Shown: positions 1-8,902 of the stretch, piece after piece
How positions within the stretch are numbered: position 1 is the stretch's first letter
Layout of the letters: every line of letters starts with the position of its first letter
Made by a program: the position numbers and the translations under genes
Notes under the pieces: model-generated
What the model was told of the DNA's origin: nothing
Database searches by the model: none
The model's input: the letters and a program-made list of their open reading frames with translations, nothing else
Assembly: GCA_027624035.1 (NCBI GenBank)
Contig: JAQBUI010000012.1
Coordinates: forward strand, 1 to 64,000
Direction: 5' to 3'
Length of the DNA: 64,000 nt
Origin: Pseudomonadota bacterium
GTDB taxonomy: Bacteria > Pseudomonadota > Gammaproteobacteria > Pseudomonadales > Azotimanducaceae

Positions 1-8
1 AATCGAAC

Positions 9-136
9 GTAGATCTACTCCGGAAGATCCGGGGGGTCGGAGTAGAGTGCCGGAGTAATTCGTGTGTAGATCTACTCCGGTATCGATTTACTCCGGCACT
101 TTACTCCGACCCCCGAATTACTACTCCGACCCCCGG
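9..136. repeat. Inverted and direct repeat cluster, GGGGTCGGAGTA family
   Basis: Two 28-bp arms at about 32-59 and 87-114 are reverse complements with two mismatches; each reads GGGGGTCGGAGTA then AGTGCCGGAGTAA. A 15-bp direct repeat (GTAGATCTACTCCGG) occurs at 9-23 and 66-80, and a third partial TACTCCGACCCCC copy lies at 122-134. That last copy overlaps the stop codon of the PilZ gene, so the last residues of the protein (RGSE) and its TAG stop are written by the repeat. Related copies occur at 58455-58476 and, in a diverged form, at 48906-49084. No transposase is adjacent. Nothing else is recognisable in bases 1-120. Confidence 0.75.
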
Positions 137-483
137 ATCAATTCCGCGACCATCTGGCGCCAGGTCTGATAGTCGGTCTCTTCAGAATCGAATAGCCTGA
201 AACCGACGTGATATTCACCCGTTTCGGGCTCCTGGCGCTGCCACATCACTTCACCCACCACAAAGATCGGTGGTTCGTCGCGAACATCAAGACACAGCCT
301 CAGCACCTTACGAGCCGGGATCAGTGTATCGACCACCACCTGCAGGCCCTCTGCCGAAAGATTGATCGATTTGCAGATCACGATATTGCCATCGGTGGAT
401 CCATCGTAAGCGGCAGACTCCACCTCCACGAAGATGGTATAGGAGCGCCCCTCAAATCGCTTATCTGCGCGTTCCTCTATCAT
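121..483 (-). CDS. PilZ domain protein (putative c-di-GMP receptor)
   Basis: This 120-residue single-domain protein carries both PilZ signatures: an RxxxR motif at residues 5-9 (R-A-D-K-R) and an (D/N)xSxxG motif at 41-46 (N-L-S-A-E-G). PilZ domains bind cyclic di-GMP through these residues and modulate motility, secretion or surface polymers in the cytoplasm. There is no signal peptide or membrane segment. Its ATG overlaps the stop of the upstream DUF1631 gene (ATGA), so the pair is translationally coupled; DUF1631 proteins often neighbour or are fused to PilZ domains. The extreme C-terminus is encoded by a dispersed repeat, so the native 3' end may have been altered. The family call is firm, the output pathway unknown. 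Confidence 0.9.
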   Translation of the reverse strand: MIEERADKRFEGRSYTIFVEVESAAYDGSTDGNIVICKSINLSAEGLQVVVDTLIPARKVLRLCLDVRDEPPIFVVGEVMWQRQEPETGEYHVGFRLFDSEETDYQTWRQMVAELIRGSE

Positions 484-2261
484 GTCCCGACTTCTCCTTC
501 CAACTGTTTCAGATCGCGCATCCTGGTCACCACTGCCCGTAAGTCGTCAGTGGCGGCGGACGCCAACAGTTCACAGTGTCCGAGCAACATCAGCTCGGAC
601 AGCAACTCGTGACTGAACTCGCCCAGATTCAACCCTGTTCGGTCCACCAGAATAACGCGGTCCTGGGTTGGAAATTTGACCGCCACTTTGCCCTCCATGG
701 CACCCTGGTCCGGGTGGATCAGGCGCAGCCAGCCCCCGAGGCCAAGCTCCGACAGGCGTCCGGTAATCTCCCGGGTTTGATCCACGGTGGCACTGTCCGC
801 GTGCGCGGCTCTGACCGCGTCTCGCAATTTTTCAGGCTCGAAATACATGAGACGCTCGGCGGCCTCCTGCTCACGGGCCCTGGCTTCTGCTTCACGGTCA
901 ACTCGTTGCTGAGTCGATACCAACTGAAAGACCCGCTTGCGGAGATTGCGCCCGACAGCATCCGTACCCGGAAGCGACCGCACCGCCTCGGATGCTAGAA
1001 AGTAGGCGAATTCATCAAACGATAACCTGATCACCTTCTGTCCAGCCCGGTCGGTAAACAGCAACAGATGGAAATCAGGCAGCTTGCGGACCAGCTTTAT
1101 GCAGCGTGCGCGGCTACCCTGAGCATCCAGGATAAAGCATTGTCCAATCGTCAGTGTGCCCACCTGATCCAGCAGTTCCTGGCTCACGACAGCCGGTGAC
1201 TGAAGAGATTCATCGACAGGTAATCGCGTCCAGAGGATGTTGTTGACCGTTGCACCACTCATGATGGCCACATGAATGCCAATGATCCTGGAGATGTCCT
1301 CTCTGATGTGTGCTTCATCAAAATCAACGGACAACAGCAACTGCTCAATCTCGTTAGGCAATGTCTCTACGGTGTCGACGTAATCCTGGCCTTCCTCATC
1401 GGACTCGGTGAAACTCCTGACCTGCACGCTCCATATGAGCTTCTCGGTTGAGATCGTGGCGCGAATCCACTCGTCACTGTCGAACCCCTTGCGCGCCAGC
1501 AGCCGTTCCAGGGCATCCGACCAGTCACCCCTCAGGAAATCTGATGCAGATTCAGGCAACGGCTGATCGCCAACTGCATCGTTCATCATCACCGAGACGA
1601 CGTTCGTGGCACGCTCTGCAACCAGGCGCGTCACTTCAGCGTCTGCCAGACGCTGCTCCACGGGACTGGCGGTCAGCACCTGCGTCTCTACGTGTCCTTT
1701 GAGGTCTTCCGCGAGCAACGCCAGCACATTCCTGCGGGCACGGGCTGGCGCTTCGACATTGGCATCCATGACAAAAGCCAGCGAGTCCATCAGTAACCGT
1801 ACTCTGTCCTTTGCGGCGATACCCAATCGGCTTGAGAAATCCTCGAGCCCGGCACAATAGCTCATCAGATAGTCTGAAATGGTCAATACGCCGTGCTCAC
1901 GACACAGCAATACAATGCCCTCGGAAATCGCGATTCGGCACATCGCCGGGATCATGGGCCGGAGCAGCCCCGCAATCTCGTTCGGCATGGCGAAGTTTTC
2001 CACCACTTCTTCAAATCCTTCTGTGATCAGAGACAAAAGTCCGAGGTGAGGATCCCCGAGATGGGCGTTCGGGTGCGCCTGCTCAACCTGGGAGATGATG
2101 GACTCTGAACTCTCGCCCTCTGACTGCAGTACAGCAAGGGTTCGGAGCAGTTGCGATTCGCTGATCTTGTCGTTCGCCGGTCTGGGTCTGTGGTAAAACG
2201 CGGACACCGCGGCATTGACGATCGCAACGTCAAGACCGGTATTTCTATTCTGATTCATCAT
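480..2261 (-). CDS. DUF1631 family protein
   Basis: The 593-residue soluble protein is largely helical. It contains the DUF1631 hallmark segment near residues 235-255 (S-A-S-D-F-L-R-G-D-W-S-D-A-L-E-R-L-L), followed by a hydrophobic region rich in Leu and Ile. Members have no established enzymatic role despite old automatic labels such as thymidine phosphorylase. The C-terminal third (about 400-590) is compatible with a divergent PilZ-like beta region, but I cannot confirm this. It forms a two-gene unit with the PilZ gene through an ATGA overlap, which suggests a c-di-GMP-linked role. The start carries two consecutive ATGs and only a weak Shine-Dalgarno, so the exact start is uncertain by a codon. 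Confidence 0.75.
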   Translation of the reverse strand: MMNQNRNTGLDVAIVNAAVSAFYHRPRPANDKISESQLLRTLAVLQSEGESSESIISQVEQAHPNAHLGDPHLGLLSLITEGFEEVVENFAMPNEIAGLLRPMIPAMCRIAISEGIVLLCREHGVLTISDYLMSYCAGLEDFSSRLGIAAKDRVRLLMDSLAFVMDANVEAPARARRNVLALLAEDLKGHVETQVLTASPVEQRLADAEVTRLVAERATNVVSVMMNDAVGDQPLPESASDFLRGDWSDALERLLARKGFDSDEWIRATISTEKLIWSVQVRSFTESDEEGQDYVDTVETLPNEIEQLLLSVDFDEAHIREDISRIIGIHVAIMSGATVNNILWTRLPVDESLQSPAVVSQELLDQVGTLTIGQCFILDAQGSRARCIKLVRKLPDFHLLLFTDRAGQKVIRLSFDEFAYFLASEAVRSLPGTDAVGRNLRKRVFQLVSTQQRVDREAEARAREQEAAERLMYFEPEKLRDAVRAAHADSATVDQTREITGRLSELGLGGWLRLIHPDQGAMEGKVAVKFPTQDRVILVDRTGLNLGEFSHELLSELMLLGHCELLASAATDDLRAVVTRMRDLKQLEGEVGT

Positions 2262-2336
2262 GATGCGCAGGACCTAAGCTGGCCGGGGTCCATGTAGATC
2301 ACAGAACCGACTCGACATCCGCTTGATATACATGGG

Positions 2337-2990
2337 CTAGACAAACGTTGTCCAGGCCTCCAGCGGCTCCCGATCGGTCACCAATTTGTTCACCGGCGCT
2401 TGAAGATTCGCATGACCGATCGCAACACCACAGAAAAGCATGAGATCTTGCGGTGGATTGACAAAACTGCGGACCGTCTCCGGTCTGGACGCCCAGGCCT
2501 CCTGCGGACAGGTAGCAAGACCTGCCTCAGTCGCAAGCAGCATGAAGCTCTGCAGAAACATGCCGAGGTCCGACCACTGAGGCGGGCCCATGATTCGGTC
2601 CACATAGCAGAATATCACTGCTGGTGCACCGAACAGTTCGTAATTGCGGGCCAGGTGAGCATAGCGCGCCGGCTTGTCCTCGCGGGCAATCCCCAGCAGC
2701 GCGTACATGTCCTCACCACACTTGAACCGCGATGATCGATAGGGTTCCTTCAAGTCCGGAGGATAAATCGCGTATTCCGGCACTTCACGCCCCGCCTTCG
2801 CCTGCACATGCTCCAGAAAACGCGCTGTTGTGCTGCCGTTGATCACATAGATTCGCCAGGGCTGCAGGTTACCGCCCGACGGGGCTCTGGCGGCCTTTTG
2901 CAGCAGACTTCGGATGACATCATCCGGAACCGGTGTATCTAGGAAGTTCCGGATGGTTTTCCTGGTTTGCATGGCTTCCGACACGTTCAT
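2337..2990 (-). CDS. Nitroreductase family FMN-dependent oxidoreductase
   Basis: The 217-residue protein opens with a typical nitroreductase N-terminus: R-K-T-I-R-N-F at 10-16, the FMN-contacting Arg-Xn-R/S cluster, then A-P-S-G-G-N-L-Q-P-W at 36-45. A C-terminal G-V-A-I-G block near 188-192 completes the fold. Such enzymes are cytoplasmic homodimers that use NAD(P)H to reduce nitroaromatics, quinones, enones or other electrophiles; the substrate cannot be read from sequence. A GGAG Shine-Dalgarno precedes the ATG. It lies just downstream of, and on the same strand as, the PhyH oxygenase gene (30-nt gap), so co-transcription is likely. Length matches the family. High confidence in family, none in substrate. 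Confidence 0.9.
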   Translation of the reverse strand: MNVSEAMQTRKTIRNFLDTPVPDDVIRSLLQKAARAPSGGNLQPWRIYVINGSTTARFLEHVQAKAGREVPEYAIYPPDLKEPYRSSRFKCGEDMYALLGIAREDKPARYAHLARNYELFGAPAVIFCYVDRIMGPPQWSDLGMFLQSFMLLATEAGLATCPQEAWASRPETVRSFVNPPQDLMLFCGVAIGHANLQAPVNKLVTDREPLEAWTTFV

Positions 2991-3020
2991 GACGACTCCA
3001 TCTTAAGCTTGGTATTCCTG

Positions 3021-3851
3021 TCAGCGCTTGGCGTTGTTGAAGGTCTGGCGAAGCTTGGCGTAACGGGCACCAGTCGGGCTGTCGAGCAGGTCATTCTGGC
3101 CCAGCAGCTGAGACATCGTTTCACCATACTCCGCGACCAGCTCCTCGGCGTGTGCATGGTAGTTCTCGACCGGCCGCATCATCAGACGGGTGTAGGTGAT
3201 GTGGCAGACGACCCGCTCGCCTTCGGTCTTGCGGGGCCAGTTGGCGTGCCACAGGTTGCCGTCCCACATGGCCACAGAACCTGGTTCACATTCGATGGCG
3301 ATGGCGCCGGCCTTTTCGACGGTTTCCTTTTCATTGGGATGGCGACGCAGATTGTTGCTGCCGGGAATCACCAGTGTGGCACCACCCTCCCTGGTATAGC
3401 CATCCGTTGCCCAGCAGGCCGTCAGCAACATGTTATGGGCCGGGAACGGTGCGGGCAGCCAGTTGTTGTCCGCATGCAGCCCGATGCTGTCGGAGCCCGA
3501 CGGACGAACACTGGCCGCCACCTGGCTCAGCAGGAAGCCGCGTCCAACAGAAAATTCAGCCATGGCCATCAGCGATGGATTCATCACCGCCTCTACAAAG
3601 GCGGGATCTTTGGCGAGCAGCATGTTGCCACCTCCTTTCGGGCAAAGCTCCTTGATTTTCGCCCGGAACCGGGCATTGAACTCGTCGCTCGCGGGTTTTT
3701 GCACCACGGTCCAGCCTTCCATTGCCAGTTGACGACAGTTTTCCCGGAGCCCCAGTTCATCGATCACCGGCGCCAGCTCCTCGGAAATGGCGTCTGGTGG
3801 CAGGGTGTCGAAGTAGTTTGGTTCGTTCTGTCCGCTGATCGCTTCACTCAT
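3021..3851 (-). CDS. Phytanoyl-CoA dioxygenase (PhyH) family protein 1
   Basis: This is a 276-residue non-haem Fe(II)/2-oxoglutarate-type oxygenase. From the chosen start, the facial triad appears as H126-x-D128 (L-H-A-D-N) and H202 (L-W-H-A-N-W), with R213 placed to bind 2-oxoglutarate. I chose the ATG at 3851 because a GAGGACAG Shine-Dalgarno precedes it; the longer frame would add seven residues. There is no signal peptide, so it is cytoplasmic. It is one of five PhyH proteins in the window. The substrate is unknown: family members hydroxylate fatty acyl-CoAs, ectoine, halogenated compounds or phosphonates. Transcription diverges from the GST gene across a 267-bp intergenic region. Confidence 0.88.
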   Translation of the reverse strand: MSEAISGQNEPNYFDTLPPDAISEELAPVIDELGLRENCRQLAMEGWTVVQKPASDEFNARFRAKIKELCPKGGGNMLLAKDPAFVEAVMNPSLMAMAEFSVGRGFLLSQVAASVRPSGSDSIGLHADNNWLPAPFPAHNMLLTACWATDGYTREGGATLVIPGSNNLRRHPNEKETVEKAGAIAIECEPGSVAMWDGNLWHANWPRKTEGERVVCHITYTRLMMRPVENYHAHAEELVAEYGETMSQLLGQNDLLDSPTGARYAKLRQTFNNAKR

Positions 3852-4021
3852 TAATCTGTCCTCGCCGGGCACCTGAAATACCGGCCCTTACCGCAAATGA
3901 TCGTCACGCTGGTCCCTCCGGGCCCACTGCCCTGAACCATCTCGTCGACAGTACCGGGCAGCTTCGCGACACCGATGATGAACTGCCGACCCACAATATA
4001 CCTCAAGTGAACCTTCATGGT

Positions 4022-4104
4022 CCTGATCAGGTCCGCAAATAGTGCGGATACACATGACAGATTCATTGACCGCTACCAGATCAGATGGTTAATTAGCCTG
4101 ATCA
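4022..4104 (+). promoter_or_regulatory. Candidate sigma70 promoter and repeated CCTGATCA motif before the GST gene
   Basis: TTGACC at 4066-4071 and TTAATT at 4089-4094 are 17 bp apart, a plausible -35/-10 pair. The octamer CCTGATCA occurs at 4022-4029, as part of the palindrome CCTGATCAGG, and again at 4097-4104 just after the -10. This repeated flanking element is a candidate operator. The rest of the 3852-4118 intergenic region shows nothing else I can name. Inference from motifs only. Confidence 0.4.
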
Positions 4105-4118
4105 ATAAGGAGCAAGCC

Positions 4119-4769
4119 ATGATCAAGGTGATGGGCAGACGCAACTCGGCCAATGTGCAGAAAGTCATGTGGGCCCTGGGCGAACTGGGGCTCGACTATC
4201 AGCGCGAAGACGTGGGCGGCACTTTCGGTTATCCGGCCAACTACCCGAACCCCAACCAGGTCGTTCCGACCATACAGGATGGGGATCTGACACTTTGGGA
4301 ATCGAACGCATGCGTACGGTATCTGGCGCGACAGTACGGTACAGGTTCGCTGTGGCCGGACGACCCGATCAGCCTTGCGCTCGCAGATCAATGGATGGAG
4401 TGGCAGCGCAGTGACTACAGCAACGCCTATTTCCCCCTGTTCCAGCGCAAGATCAAATCCAATGAAAGCAATGACAGCCTCAAAGGCCAGATCGAGGCCG
4501 CGGCCCGCGTCTATCGTCAGCTGGATGTACATCTCGGCCATCAGCCGTATGTCGCCGGCGATTGCCTGACGGTGGGCGACATACCCGTCGGTACCTGTAC
4601 CTATCGATATATGACCATGGAGATCCCCAGGCCTGACCTGCCCAATGTCGCCGCCTGGTACCAGCGTCTGACCGAACGTCCGGCGTTCGTCAAGCATGTG
4701 ATGATCTGGTATGGCACCAATTCAGCGCAGTGGCTGGCCGAAGAAAGCGGAAACGCGGACATCCAGTAA
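4119..4769 (+). CDS. Glutathione S-transferase family protein
   Basis: The 216-residue protein has an N-terminal thioredoxin-like domain (G-R-R-N-S-A-N-V-Q-K at about 5-14, with cis-Pro in Q-V-V-P-T near 50) and an E-S-N-A glutathione-contact motif near 63-66. An all-helical C-terminal domain follows from about 90. This is the standard cytosolic GST layout, conjugating or transferring glutathione to small electrophiles. The ATG at 4119 is preceded by AAGGAG at 4107-4112 and matches the family N-terminus; the upstream 34 codons of open frame are unlikely to be translated. It is monocistronic in front of a convergent stress-protein gene. Substrate unknown. Confidence 0.9.
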   Translation: MIKVMGRRNSANVQKVMWALGELGLDYQREDVGGTFGYPANYPNPNQVVPTIQDGDLTLWESNACVRYLARQYGTGSLWPDDPISLALADQWMEWQRSDYSNAYFPLFQRKIKSNESNDSLKGQIEAAARVYRQLDVHLGHQPYVAGDCLTVGDIPVGTCTYRYMTMEIPRPDLPNVAAWYQRLTERPAFVKHVMIWYGTNSAQWLAEESGNADIQ

Positions 4770-4794
4770 GGCCCGAACCGCTGAGGCCAGGCAG

Positions 4795-5223
4795 CTACTT
4801 CAGCAGCAGCACCGGGCAGGTGGCCAGGACCGCAATCTGATAGCTGACGCTCGCCATGGAACGGGGCGAGTCGTCACTGCCCAGTTGATGAGAACTGACC
4901 ACGATCAGGTCCACGTCGTTCTCCAGGGCATGACGCACGGCCGTCTTGGAGCGATTGCCTACCAGCGTCACGCAGGTAACGTCCAGGTCGAGATCAGCGA
5001 ACCGGCTCGCCAGCGAAGCCAGTTCAGAGTCCGCCCGGGCACGAAGCTGATCGGTGAATTTTCGGATCTCTTCGTCATCGTTAACGGTGATGGGTTCAAT
5101 CACGTGGAGCAGCGTCACCTTTGCCGGCTTCGCTGTCACAATGTCATAGACCGTATCCATTGCCACGACGTTCTTGTCTGAGAAATCTACCGGTAGCAGA
5201 ATGTGAGTCAACCGATCAAACAT
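4795..5223 (-). CDS. Universal stress protein (UspA family), degenerate nucleotide motif
   Basis: This 142-residue protein is a single Usp domain, with the typical I-L-L-P-V-D-F-S start near residues 8-15 and a C-P-V-L-L-L-K terminus. Usp proteins are small cytoplasmic dimers induced by starvation or redox stress. The usual ATP-binding signature G-x2-G-x9-G-(S/T) is degenerate: the region reads S-S-H-Q-L-G-S then ...M-A-S, so the first and last glycines are missing. It may therefore not bind ATP. An AGGAGG element precedes the ATG. It is convergent with the GST gene. Family confidence is high; the functional consequence is inference. Confidence 0.85.
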   Translation of the reverse strand: MFDRLTHILLPVDFSDKNVVAMDTVYDIVTAKPAKVTLLHVIEPITVNDDEEIRKFTDQLRARADSELASLASRFADLDLDVTCVTLVGNRSKTAVRHALENDVDLIVVSSHQLGSDDSPRSMASVSYQIAVLATCPVLLLK

Positions 5224-5291
5224 GATCTACCCGCCTCCTGGATGGTTGTGTCTCGAATGGGTTCTGGCATGCGCCGTGGTGAATCATGGGA

Positions 5292-6983
5292 CTAACTCCG
5301 CAGCAGCCTGCCGGGTATGGCACCTGTATGTTCATTGTTGGTCAACAGGATCTCCCCGTTCACCACCGTGTTCTTGATGCCCGTCGCGGTCTGCTTGAGG
5401 CGCCTCGCCCCGGAGGGCAGATCATGGACCACCTCGGGCATGTTGGGCCCGATGGTGTCAGGATCAAAAATGACCATATCCGCCGCCATTCCCCGCCGGA
5501 TCAGGCCCCGGTCATGGAGGCCCCAGAGCGTCGCGGTGTTGTAGGTGATCTGGCGAACCGCATCTTCCAGGGACATGGCCTGTTTCTCCCGAACCCAATA
5601 ACTCAGCAGGTGAGTTTGCAGTGAACTGTCCATGATCTGCGAAACGTGGGCGCCCGAGTCCGAGAAGGTGACGACCGACCTTGGATGCTGCATCAGCTTC
5701 AGGACTTCATCCATGTCTTCATTGGCAATGGGTGCTCTGAAGAACATTTTCAAATCCTTTTCGAGTGCCATGTCGATCATCAGCTCAACCGGGTTCACCC
5801 CCTTCTCACTGGCCAACTGCGCCATCGACGGCCGATCGTATGTCATGTCCAGCATGGGATAGACGTAGTCCCAGTTCGGCGGACGCAACTCAGCGCCGAC
5901 GATTCGGGGGCCGTTGTATTCCTGATTGGCGATCTCCACCAGCTTCGCCCGCACGGCGGGATCGCGGAGCCTGACCATTTGCTCTGCCAGAGGCAGCGAT
6001 CGAATGTCCTTCCAGTGTTCCCAGCGATCGAACGGCAGGTTGCTCTCGAAAGACAGCAGCGTGTTCAAGCCGCGACTGTGTACCTGCGCCACCATGCGGC
6101 CCCCTGCGGCGGCGGTTTCCTCCAGCAGATCGAAATAGGACCGCCAGTGTCCCGGAGCGGCCCTGGCGCTGAACATGCCCCAGGTCTGGGTGACGCCTGA
6201 TTCCACTGCCAGATCTCTCAGCCTGCAGTGATATTCCCGAAGTCGTTCCGGATTTCTCCCCGGCGCCTCACCGGCCAGTTCAAATACGCCCTTGCCACTC
6301 TCCCCGACTGCATTGACGATTGCCCGAACCTCGTCCCAGTTGGCCAGCCGACTGGCGACGGGCCGGTCGTCGGCAGTCTGGTGGTTAAAGGTTCGCGAGG
6401 TGGAAAAACCCACGGCACCTGCGGCCATGGCTTCGCGCATGATGTCCTGCATCCTGCGCACCTGATCCTCACTGGCCTCCTCTTCGAAGGCGCGCTCGCC
6501 CATCACATAGGTTCGCAGCGCGGAATGGCCCAGATACCCGGCGTAGTTGATGCCCTTGGGGGTTGCCTCGACGGCATCCAGAAACTGGGGAAAGGTCTCC
6601 CAGGACCAGTCGATCCCGGTCAGCATCGCGTCCCTGGACAGATCCTCGGCACGTTCCAGATTTCGGAACACAAGATCAGCGTCTTCCTGCTTGCATGGGG
6701 CAAGGGTAAATCCACAATTGCCCATGACCACGCTGGTCACACCGTGGTAGCAGGAGCAGGACCCGATGGGGTCCCAGAACACCTGGGCATCCATATGAGT
6801 ATGGCCATCGACGAAGCCCGGCGACACCACGTGGCCCTCGGCGTCGATCGTCTGTTTGCCCTTCTCGCTGATGCGCCCAATGGCGGCAATACGGCCGTCC
6901 TGAACACCGACATCGGCGCGGTACGCCGCGCCTCCCGAGCCATCTACAATATTTCCGTTCCTGATCACCAGATCAAAACTCAT
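5292..6983 (-). CDS. Amidohydrolase, N-acyl-D-amino-acid deacylase type
   Basis: The 563-residue enzyme begins with a urease-like beta domain (L-V-I-R-N-G-N-I-V-D-G), then the metal-binding G-F-V-D-G-H-T-H-M-D motif near residues 56-65 and a C-G-F motif near 90. This is the D-aminoacylase branch of the amidohydrolase superfamily, zinc enzymes that hydrolyse N-acyl-D-amino acids or related amides. A conserved F-S-D-S-G-A-H motif near residue 440 supplies the catalytic Asp region. A GAGGATTTGCC Shine-Dalgarno supports the ATG at 6983. No signal peptide, so cytoplasmic. It is divergent from the GT-C membrane protein gene. D-aminoacylase, dihydropyrimidinase-like and other amidases cannot be separated by eye. 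Confidence 0.85.
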   Translation of the reverse strand: MSFDLVIRNGNIVDGSGGAAYRADVGVQDGRIAAIGRISEKGKQTIDAEGHVVSPGFVDGHTHMDAQVFWDPIGSCSCYHGVTSVVMGNCGFTLAPCKQEDADLVFRNLERAEDLSRDAMLTGIDWSWETFPQFLDAVEATPKGINYAGYLGHSALRTYVMGERAFEEEASEDQVRRMQDIMREAMAAGAVGFSTSRTFNHQTADDRPVASRLANWDEVRAIVNAVGESGKGVFELAGEAPGRNPERLREYHCRLRDLAVESGVTQTWGMFSARAAPGHWRSYFDLLEETAAAGGRMVAQVHSRGLNTLLSFESNLPFDRWEHWKDIRSLPLAEQMVRLRDPAVRAKLVEIANQEYNGPRIVGAELRPPNWDYVYPMLDMTYDRPSMAQLASEKGVNPVELMIDMALEKDLKMFFRAPIANEDMDEVLKLMQHPRSVVTFSDSGAHVSQIMDSSLQTHLLSYWVREKQAMSLEDAVRQITYNTATLWGLHDRGLIRRGMAADMVIFDPDTIGPNMPEVVHDLPSGARRLKQTATGIKNTVVNGEILLTNNEHTGAIPGRLLRS

Positions 6984-7060
6984 GGCAAATCCTCGTCATT
7001 CGCTATGCTGCGATAGTAGCATGACTGTTTTTGGCGGTCTTGTTTCAAGTGCAGGCTGAT

Positions 7061-8902
7061 ATGCATCTTCCTGGTCGGTGGGCAATCATAACGCTGCTGC
7101 TGCTGCTGGCGGTGGGGGCCCGATATTGGGACCTGGCATCGCACTTCTCTCACGTTGACGACTATGGCGTGGCGCAGAGCCTGCTCGCTTACCAGAGCCA
7201 TCCGGCATTCGAACGCAGCGCACTGCTGCAGCGGCAGCAGGACAACGACTGGTCACCCATCACCAGAGCCCGGCATGGTGTGACCAAAGCACTGGACGGC
7301 CTTGGCCTGCTGGTGCCGATCATCGACTTCAGTAACAAGGTCGAACGACTCGGAAGATTCTCGAAATACTGGACCTACGCACCCGCCCAGTTTCTGCTGA
7401 CCGATTCATTGCTCGACCCGACACAGTCCTATCGGGAGAAGCTCTACTGGGGCCGCATGCCGTCCTTGTGGTTCGGCCTGCTGGCGCTTGCCCTGTGGCT
7501 GAGGTTCTATCGGCTGTTCGACTGGAAGGGTCACGGCGCACTGGTCGCCCTGGCCCTGCTGGCGCTGTCCTGGGAGAACATCATCTACGCCAAACAGCAG
7601 TCCAGCTACAGCGTGGGCGTATTGGCCATGGTCACCATGATGCTGATGGTGGTCTGGCATGCAGGTCGCCAGGCGCTCTCAGCCGGCGCCATGTTTGTAA
7701 CGACCTGCGTTCTGATCCTTTTCTGCTATGCCCAGTATCAGACACTGTTCCTGCTGCCCGCCTTTTTCCTTGTGCTGCTGCGCCACTATGGACTACCGCC
7801 GGGCGAAGTGAGACGTTGGCCGGGGCGTGTCGTCGGCACACTGACGGCGGGCGGAGCGCTGCTGCTGGCCGCCCTGGTTCCACTCTACCACTACTGTCTG
7901 CGCTATCATCAGGCCTCGGGCATTCACTGGAACGGCGGTCCGAACCAGGAATTCGTCCTCGACTTTACGAAGGTCGAGAGCATCTCCGGGATCATCGTCT
8001 TCCTCACCAGTAACACCTACCTCACGCTGCAAGCCATGACCGCTGTGGTCCCGGAGACCAGTCCGATGTACGGTCCATTGGGTATCATCTTTGCTGTCCT
8101 GTTCCTGCTGGGGATCATCGGGTTCTGGCGTTCTTCTGACACCCGCGAACGACGCCTGGGACTGTTCATGGGGCTGGTGGCCCTGACCTGGGCCGGCCTG
8201 CTCACCGCGAGGATCATAACCCTCAGTCCGACCCGCCACAGCCTCATTCTGCTGCCTGTCTTTGGCATCGTGATCGGCCAGGGGCTGACACTGTGCACCG
8301 GTGAAATTGCCAGGGTCATCCCCCGGCAACGGGCTGAGGTGGTTGTTTCATACGGATTCTGCCTGATACTGGTCGCCGCCTTTGCATCGCATCTGATACA
8401 GGTCCTCGACTCACGGGCCGACCCGTTCTCGGAGCAGGAACTGATCGCCTGGGTCCGCAACCAGCAGGTGAACATCATGATCGGTTCGGATTGGACCGGC
8501 CAGCCCGGGTTGATGCCAGGGTTCGCCGAACACAGCTATTACTACCAGGATCTGTACTTCTATCTGCCTCCACCGTCCGACCCCAGCCCGTCGACTGATC
8601 GGACTAAGGTCCTCTCTACGCCGCCACAGCAGCGGATCGCCTGGCTGAGCCATCGACATCCCATCGACAGCGAGCGATTTACCCATGCTGCCAGGGGACT
8701 AGCCCGGTATCTATCACTCCGGGCTCGAATGGGCCACGCCCTGCCAGTGACGCAGCCCGGCCGATTCGATGACTACCAGATCACAACACGAATCGAAATC
8801 CCCTCAGACATTGAGATGGACATCAGCAACCGCACCAGCAATGGCAGCAACGGATATTATTTCTATCTGCTGGAACAAAGGCCTTCTGGCGCCGATCACT
8901 GA
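7061..8902 (+). CDS. GT-C fold glycosyltransferase-like integral membrane protein
   Basis: The product is about 613 residues with roughly ten to twelve hydrophobic helices in the first 430 residues and a soluble C-terminal tail. An S-H-V-D-D-Y segment after the first membrane helix fits the acidic DD/DE motif of polyprenyl-phosphate-sugar-dependent GT-C enzymes (ArnT, PMT, GT39/GT83). Such enzymes transfer sugars on the periplasmic face. The open frame extends upstream to a TTG at 7031, but ATG 7061 directly precedes the first membrane helix, so I chose it; no Shine-Dalgarno is convincing for either. The 3' end overlaps the convergent M16 peptidase gene by 7 bp. Substrate unknown. Confidence 0.65.
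   Translation: MHLPGRWAIITLLLLLAVGARYWDLASHFSHVDDYGVAQSLLAYQSHPAFERSALLQRQQDNDWSPITRARHGVTKALDGLGLLVPIIDFSNKVERLGRFSKYWTYAPAQFLLTDSLLDPTQSYREKLYWGRMPSLWFGLLALALWLRFYRLFDWKGHGALVALALLALSWENIIYAKQQSSYSVGVLAMVTMMLMVVWHAGRQALSAGAMFVTTCVLILFCYAQYQTLFLLPAFFLVLLRHYGLPPGEVRRWPGRVVGTLTAGGALLLAALVPLYHYCLRYHQASGIHWNGGPNQEFVLDFTKVESISGIIVFLTSNTYLTLQAMTAVVPETSPMYGPLGIIFAVLFLLGIIGFWRSSDTRERRLGLFMGLVALTWAGLLTARIITLSPTRHSLILLPVFGIVIGQGLTLCTGEIARVIPRQRAEVVVSYGFCLILVAAFASHLIQVLDSRADPFSEQELIAWVRNQQVNIMIGSDWTGQPGLMPGFAEHSYYYQDLYFYLPPPSDPSPSTDRTKVLSTPPQQRIAWLSHRHPIDSERFTHAARGLARYLSLRARMGHALPVTQPGRFDDYQITTRIEIPSDIEMDISNRTSNGSNGYYFYLLEQRPSGADH

Noticed and set aside
2967-3854. A 295-residue plus-strand frame opposite PhyH 1
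   Set aside because: The minus-strand protein has the full HxD...H triad; the plus-strand frame is compositional.
3851-4066. A 71-residue minus-strand frame in the gap between PhyH 1 and the GST gene
   Set aside because: There is no convincing ribosome-binding site or family pattern, and its stop overlaps the PhyH 1 start.
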